This document shows positions 60,886 to 64,000 of a DNA stretch of 64,000 nucleotides, one piece after another. Where the stretch lies: contig JBFWQE010000010.1 of NCBI GenBank assembly GCA_050249615.1, forward strand, positions 1 to 64,000. The letters are read 5' to 3'. Both the position numbers and the translations under genes were made by a program. Position 1 is the stretch's first letter. The number at the start of each line of letters is the position of its first letter. The notes under the pieces were generated by a model. The model had not been told where the DNA came from. It did not search any database and was given only the letters and a program-made list of their open reading frames with translations. This stretch comes from VFZN01 sp050249615. GTDB lineage: Bacteria > Acidobacteriota > Vicinamibacteria > Vicinamibacterales > UBA2999.

Positions 60886-62241
60886 ATGGAAGCCGTGGTG
60901 CGGCAAATTGACTCAGGGGAGCTCGACGCCGCTCCCGCCCGGGCCGAGGCCTCGTGGGGGCCTGAAGCCGGCCCCGTGGTCACGGCCCGCTGGCTGGCCC
61001 GGTTTCGCTGGGCCGTCGCGCTGGGCGCCGTGGCGACCCTGGTCATCGCACGCTCCATTCTCGGCGTCGCGTTCCCCGAGGGCGGGGTCCTGCTCCTGCT
61101 GGCCGCGCAGGTGGCCAGCAACGCATGGCTCGACGTCATGCTGCGACGCGGCTCCGAGCCGTCGGTGGGCACCCTCGGCGGGCTCATCCTCTTCGACATC
61201 GGCATCCTCACGGCCCTGATGGTCCTCACCGGCGGGCCGTCGAATCCCTTCACCATCAGCTATCTGGTCTACATCACGCTGGCGGCGGTCACCCTGAACG
61301 CCGGCTGGACATGGGCCGCGGCGGGTGCGTCGATCATCGGCTACGGCCTTCTCTTCGTCACACCGCTCCGCAACCTGGTGGATCCGCACGCGGGGCACGC
61401 CGGCATGGACCCCGCGCTGAGCCACCAGGTGGGGATGGGCGTCGCGTTTGCCGCGGCCGCCCTGCTGACGGGCAGTTTCGTCACGCGGATCCGCCTGGCG
61501 CTCGAAGCCCGCGAGCGCGCCCTCGCCGAGGCGCGGCGCATGGCCGCGCAGCAGGAGCGGCTGGCGTCGCTCACCACGCTGGCCGCGGGTGCGGCCCACG
61601 AGCTGGCCACCCCTCTCAGCGCCATCGCGGTGGCGGCGCACGAACTGGAGCTCGCCGCGTCAGGAACGGGCGTGCCGCCCGAGATCGCCGAAGACGCCGG
61701 GCTCATCAGGTCACAGGTGGATCGCTGCCGCGAGATCCTGGACCAGATGAGCGGGCGCGCCGATGCCTCGGTGGCACACGAGGCACAGACGCTGCCGCCG
61801 GCGCGCATCGTCGAGGCGATGCTCCAGACGTTCGGCCCCCGTGACCGCGAACGGGTGCTGCCGGCGATCGGGGCCGGAATCCCGAGCGTGCAGGTGCCGC
61901 TCGAGGCGGCGGCGCGGTCCCTGCGGACACTGGTGAAGAACGCGTTCGACGCGTCGCCGGCCGGCGCCCCCGTGGAGGTCAGCGTGGACGTTCAACGCAA
62001 CCTGGTCCGCTTCCGGGTCGCGGACCGCGGATCTGGAATGGCAGCCGGCACGCTGCAGCGCGCGGGCGAGCCGTTCTTCACCACCAAGCCCGTCGGCTCG
62101 GGGTTCGGCCTCGGCCTGTTCCTCGCGCGCACCTTCGCCGAGCGCTGGGGCGGGAGCCTGTCGCTCTCGTCCACGCCAGGGGAGGGCACGACGGCGACCC
62201 TGCTGTTGCCGGTCGCCACAACCGAAGGACCCTCTGCATGA
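60886..62241 (+). CDS. RegB/PrrB-like redox sensor histidine kinase
   Basis: The product has 451 residues with about six membrane helices. GGPSNPF (116-122) matches the quinone-binding motif of RegB. The H-box is AAGAAHELATPLSAIAV with H238. A single Cys in QVDRCREIL (C281) lies 43 residues after the His, close to the redox-active Cys of RegB. ATPase motifs are LVKNAFDASPAG, RVADRGSGM and GSGFGLGLFLARTF. The kinase probably senses quinone redox state. The stop overlaps the regulator start (62238). Confidence 0.9.
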   Translation: MEAVVRQIDSGELDAAPARAEASWGPEAGPVVTARWLARFRWAVALGAVATLVIARSILGVAFPEGGVLLLLAAQVASNAWLDVMLRRGSEPSVGTLGGLILFDIGILTALMVLTGGPSNPFTISYLVYITLAAVTLNAGWTWAAAGASIIGYGLLFVTPLRNLVDPHAGHAGMDPALSHQVGMGVAFAAAALLTGSFVTRIRLALEARERALAEARRMAAQQERLASLTTLAAGAAHELATPLSAIAVAAHELELAASGTGVPPEIAEDAGLIRSQVDRCREILDQMSGRADASVAHEAQTLPPARIVEAMLQTFGPRDRERVLPAIGAGIPSVQVPLEAAARSLRTLVKNAFDASPAGAPVEVSVDVQRNLVRFRVADRGSGMAAGTLQRAGEPFFTTKPVGSGFGLGLFLARTFAERWGGSLSLSSTPGEGTTATLLLPVATTEGPSA

Positions 62242-62783
62242 ACGACGACCGCACGCTCCTGCTCCTCGACGATGACGACGTGTTCGCGCTGCGCATGGCG
62301 AAAGCGCTCACGGCCCGCGGATTCGAGGTGACGCGCGCCGCCACCGCCGCCGAGGCCCTCGCGTCGGCCCGCCAGGAGAGCCCCGAGTACGCCCTGGTGG
62401 ACCTGCGACTGCCGGACGGCCACGGCCTCGACGTGGTCGCGGAGCTGCACGCCATCGACCAGACGACACGCATCGTGGTGCTCACGGGCTACGGCGCCAT
62501 CGCCACCGCGGTGGAGAGCCTGAAGCGCGGCGCCTCCGACTACCTGACCAAGCCCGTCGACGCGGACCAGGTCGTGGCGGCGCTCGAGAAGGAAGACACG
62601 GAGAAGGCCGCGCCCGGCGAGCCCCGCGAGTTCACGGTGCCCTCGCTCGCCCGCGTGGAATGGGAACACATCCAGAGGGTCATGACCGACTGCGGGGGCA
62701 ACGTCTCGCAGGCCGCCCGCGTGCTCGGCCTGCACAGGCGCTCGCTGCAGCGAAAGCTGTCGAAGTACCCCGTGAACCGGTGA
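62238..62783 (+). CDS. RegA/PrrA-like response regulator
   Basis: The product has 181 residues. Receiver with D11-D14 acidic patch, phospho-acceptor D55 (ALVDLRLPDGHG) and K105 (DYLTKP). A short linker leads to the Fis-type HTH GGNVSQAARVLGLHRRSLQRKL (153-174 region, 20 bases of family-typical sequence around it), as in RegA. It would activate or repress genes of respiration, carbon or nitrogen use when the membrane becomes reduced. It is translationally coupled to the RegB-like kinase. Confidence 0.9.
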   Translation: MNDDRTLLLLDDDDVFALRMAKALTARGFEVTRAATAAEALASARQESPEYALVDLRLPDGHGLDVVAELHAIDQTTRIVVLTGYGAIATAVESLKRGASDYLTKPVDADQVVAALEKEDTEKAAPGEPREFTVPSLARVEWEHIQRVMTDCGGNVSQAARVLGLHRRSLQRKLSKYPVNR

Positions 62784-62855
62784 TGGCCTGGAGCAGGCAC
62801 GGGACGGGTCCCTCGGTTGGATCGGGACGGCACAGTTCCTGCTTTTCGATTACGG

Positions 62856-62861
62856 TATAAG
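62856..62861 (+). promoter_or_regulatory. -10 box upstream of the universal stress protein gene
   Basis: TATAAG lies 53 bases before the ATG at 62915, which has its own ribosome site (CAGGAGT). The -35 region is weak. Control by the adjacent redox regulator is possible but no binding site was identified. Confidence 0.35.
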
Positions 62862-62914
62862 GCACCTCGCGGCATGATGCTTCACTCGTTCCGCATATCG
62901 TCACAGGAGTCGTT

Positions 62915-63838
62915 ATGGTCGAGTTCAAACACATCCTCTGCCCGACGGATCTGAGCGAAGCGTCGCGCCCGGCCCTGGCCTATGCGGCGGCGTTCACGGT
63001 CTGGTACGGCGCCAGGCTGTCGCTGCTGCACGTCGTGCCGACCTTCGACGCGATCCAGGTCCCGCCGGGCACGCTCGGCGAGTCGGTGCAGGTGGTCTAC
63101 CCGTCCACGCGCGAGGAAGTGGTCGCCGCGATGCAGCGCCAGGCCGAGGCCATGGGCGCCGCGGCGGTGGGGCCCTATCTGGTCGCCGAGTCTGGCGATC
63201 CAGTGAACACCATCGTCGACCAGGCTCTCACCATCCCCTCGGACCTCATCGTGATGGGCACGCACGGCCGGAGCGGGTTCAACCGTCTCCTGCACGGTTC
63301 GGTGACCGAGCAGACCCTGCACCGGGCACCGTGCCCGGTGCTGACCGTCCCGCCCCAGGCGCATGGCGCGCCCGGGGACGTGACCTTCAAGCGCATCGTG
63401 TGCGCCATGGACTTCTCGCCGGCGTCGCTCCAGGCCCTGGGGTTCGCCCTCGACCTGGGCCGGCAGGCCAACGGCGTCGTCACGGTCCTCCACTCCATCG
63501 AGTGGCTGGCGGAAGAGGAACCGCGCGCGACGGCGCACTTCAACGTGGCCGAGTATCGCACCTACCTGATCGAGGACGCGAAGAAGCGCCTGGACCAGCT
63601 CGTCGCCGGCGAGGAGCGCACCTGGTGCGAGATCGAGAACGTGGTAACGGCTGGCCGCGCCTACCGTGAAATCCTCCGCGTGGCCGGGGAGCGGAAGGCG
63701 GACCTCATCGTGATGGGCGCGCAGGGGCGGGGCGGGCTCGGCCTCAGGCTCCTCGGCTCGGCCACGCACGAAGTGGTGCGTTCAGCGGAGTGCCCGGTAT
63801 TGACCGTCCGCGCCGCAGAAGCGCCCCAAGGCGCCTGA
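62915..63838 (+). CDS. Tandem-domain universal stress protein
   Basis: The product has 307 residues with two Usp domains. The first opens FKHILCPTDLSEASRPALAY and has the nucleotide motif GTHGRSGFNRLLHGSVTEQ. The second opens FKRIVCAMDFSPASLQALGF and has GAQGRGGLGLRLLGSATHEV. Both keep the G-2x-G-9x-G(S/T) ATP-binding pattern. Such proteins help survive energy limitation or hypoxia. Position after a RegB/RegA-like pair fits a redox or oxygen regulon. Confidence 0.92.
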   Translation: MVEFKHILCPTDLSEASRPALAYAAAFTVWYGARLSLLHVVPTFDAIQVPPGTLGESVQVVYPSTREEVVAAMQRQAEAMGAAAVGPYLVAESGDPVNTIVDQALTIPSDLIVMGTHGRSGFNRLLHGSVTEQTLHRAPCPVLTVPPQAHGAPGDVTFKRIVCAMDFSPASLQALGFALDLGRQANGVVTVLHSIEWLAEEEPRATAHFNVAEYRTYLIEDAKKRLDQLVAGEERTWCEIENVVTAGRAYREILRVAGERKADLIVMGAQGRGGLGLRLLGSATHEVVRSAECPVLTVRAAEAPQGA

Positions 63839-63931
63839 TCTCGCGTTCCAAACCGGATCACCGACCGGGGTGAGGTGACGGTAACTCGGCACCGTGCCCC
63901 AGCCGGGTGACGGCGTGCCGGCGGGCGAGCG

Positions 63932-63965
63932 AAAGTGAGAAGTGAGAAGTGAGAAGTGAGAAGAA
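63932..63965 (+). repeat. AGTGAGA heptamer array
   Basis: Four to five perfect AGTGAGA units lie between the stress protein gene and a possible new gene start. The last unit runs into GAAGAAGGG, which could serve as ribosome site. Confidence 0.85.
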
Positions 63966-63969
63966 GGGC

Positions 63970-64000
63970 ATGCCGATGACTCTGGCGCGGCGGATTGGTG
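63970..64000 (+). CDS. Possible start of a further gene (cut by window edge)
   Basis: An ATG at 63970 after GAAGAAGGG opens a frame (MPMTLARRIG) that runs off the window. Ten residues are too few to name it. Confidence 0.3.
   Translation, partial: MPMTLARRIG

Overview
The window is high-GC DNA from a soil-type Acidobacteriota genome, most likely of the Vicinamibacteria kind. This rests on several habits of that group: a PadR regulator next to an 883-residue duplicated FtsX/MacB permease (ADOP family), a winged-HTH protein fused to TPRs, many secreted M28/M20/M19 peptidases, BNR sialidase-like propellers, and TonB receptors with an N-terminal carboxypeptidase-regulatory domain. The assembly is a scaffold: two runs of exactly 100 N (41054-41153 and 43366-43465) mark gaps. 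No rRNA, tRNA, insertion sequence or CRISPR array was found.

Region 1-10.9 kb is accessory and the most novel part. A cut-off TPR protein is followed by a compact three-gene operon: an 84-residue peptide with a Cys-rich tail, a SagB-type (nitroreductase-fold) dehydrogenase, and a papain-like protein of a poorly described family. This looks like a RiPP locus without a local YcaO enzyme. Next come two divergent paralogous sigma factors, one with a small zinc-finger anti-sigma. The other leads into a CHAT caspase-like/TPR membrane protein, an unknown protein and a subtilisin-like protease, a plausible signal-controlled protease cascade.

Region 10.9-24.7 kb holds a creatininase-like enzyme, the PadR/ADOP pair, back-to-back antitoxin/PIN modules with a shared operator-like repeat, an HTH-cyclase-AAA-TPR regulator with DUF4242 and ferredoxin genes downstream, and a patch of nucleotidyltransferase toxin-antitoxin genes. 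That patch includes a decayed fragment, an intact DUF6036 pair bracketed by 62-bp direct repeats, and an MNT-HEPN fusion with a frameshift.

Region 24.7-43.2 kb is mainly metabolic: DUF2585, a membrane dipeptidase, a LytS/LytR-type two-component pair, an M20 amidohydrolase and a YwiC-like membrane protein. It also has a four-gene operon whose parts fit a full oxalate assimilation route (OxlT-like importer, oxalate-CoA ligase-like enzyme, PanE-like reductase, malate synthase), then an amidohydrolase, a DUF4188 protein, phosphatidylserine synthase, a deleted FN3 pseudogene and a TonB-C-like TPR protein.

Region 43.5-64 kb has a fused E1 alpha/beta 2-oxoacid dehydrogenase, an alpha-carbonic anhydrase, secreted peptidases and propellers, a VapBC module with a clear operator and promoter, a metal-type TonB receptor, a RegB/RegA-like redox two-component system and a universal stress protein.

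Two genome-wide habits stand out. First, many genes have a -10 box 6-9 bases before the start codon, implying leaderless mRNAs. Second, short tandem repeats of many different unit sequences sit mostly just after stop codons. Some are perfect G-quadruplex motifs, and both assembly gaps fall inside such arrays.
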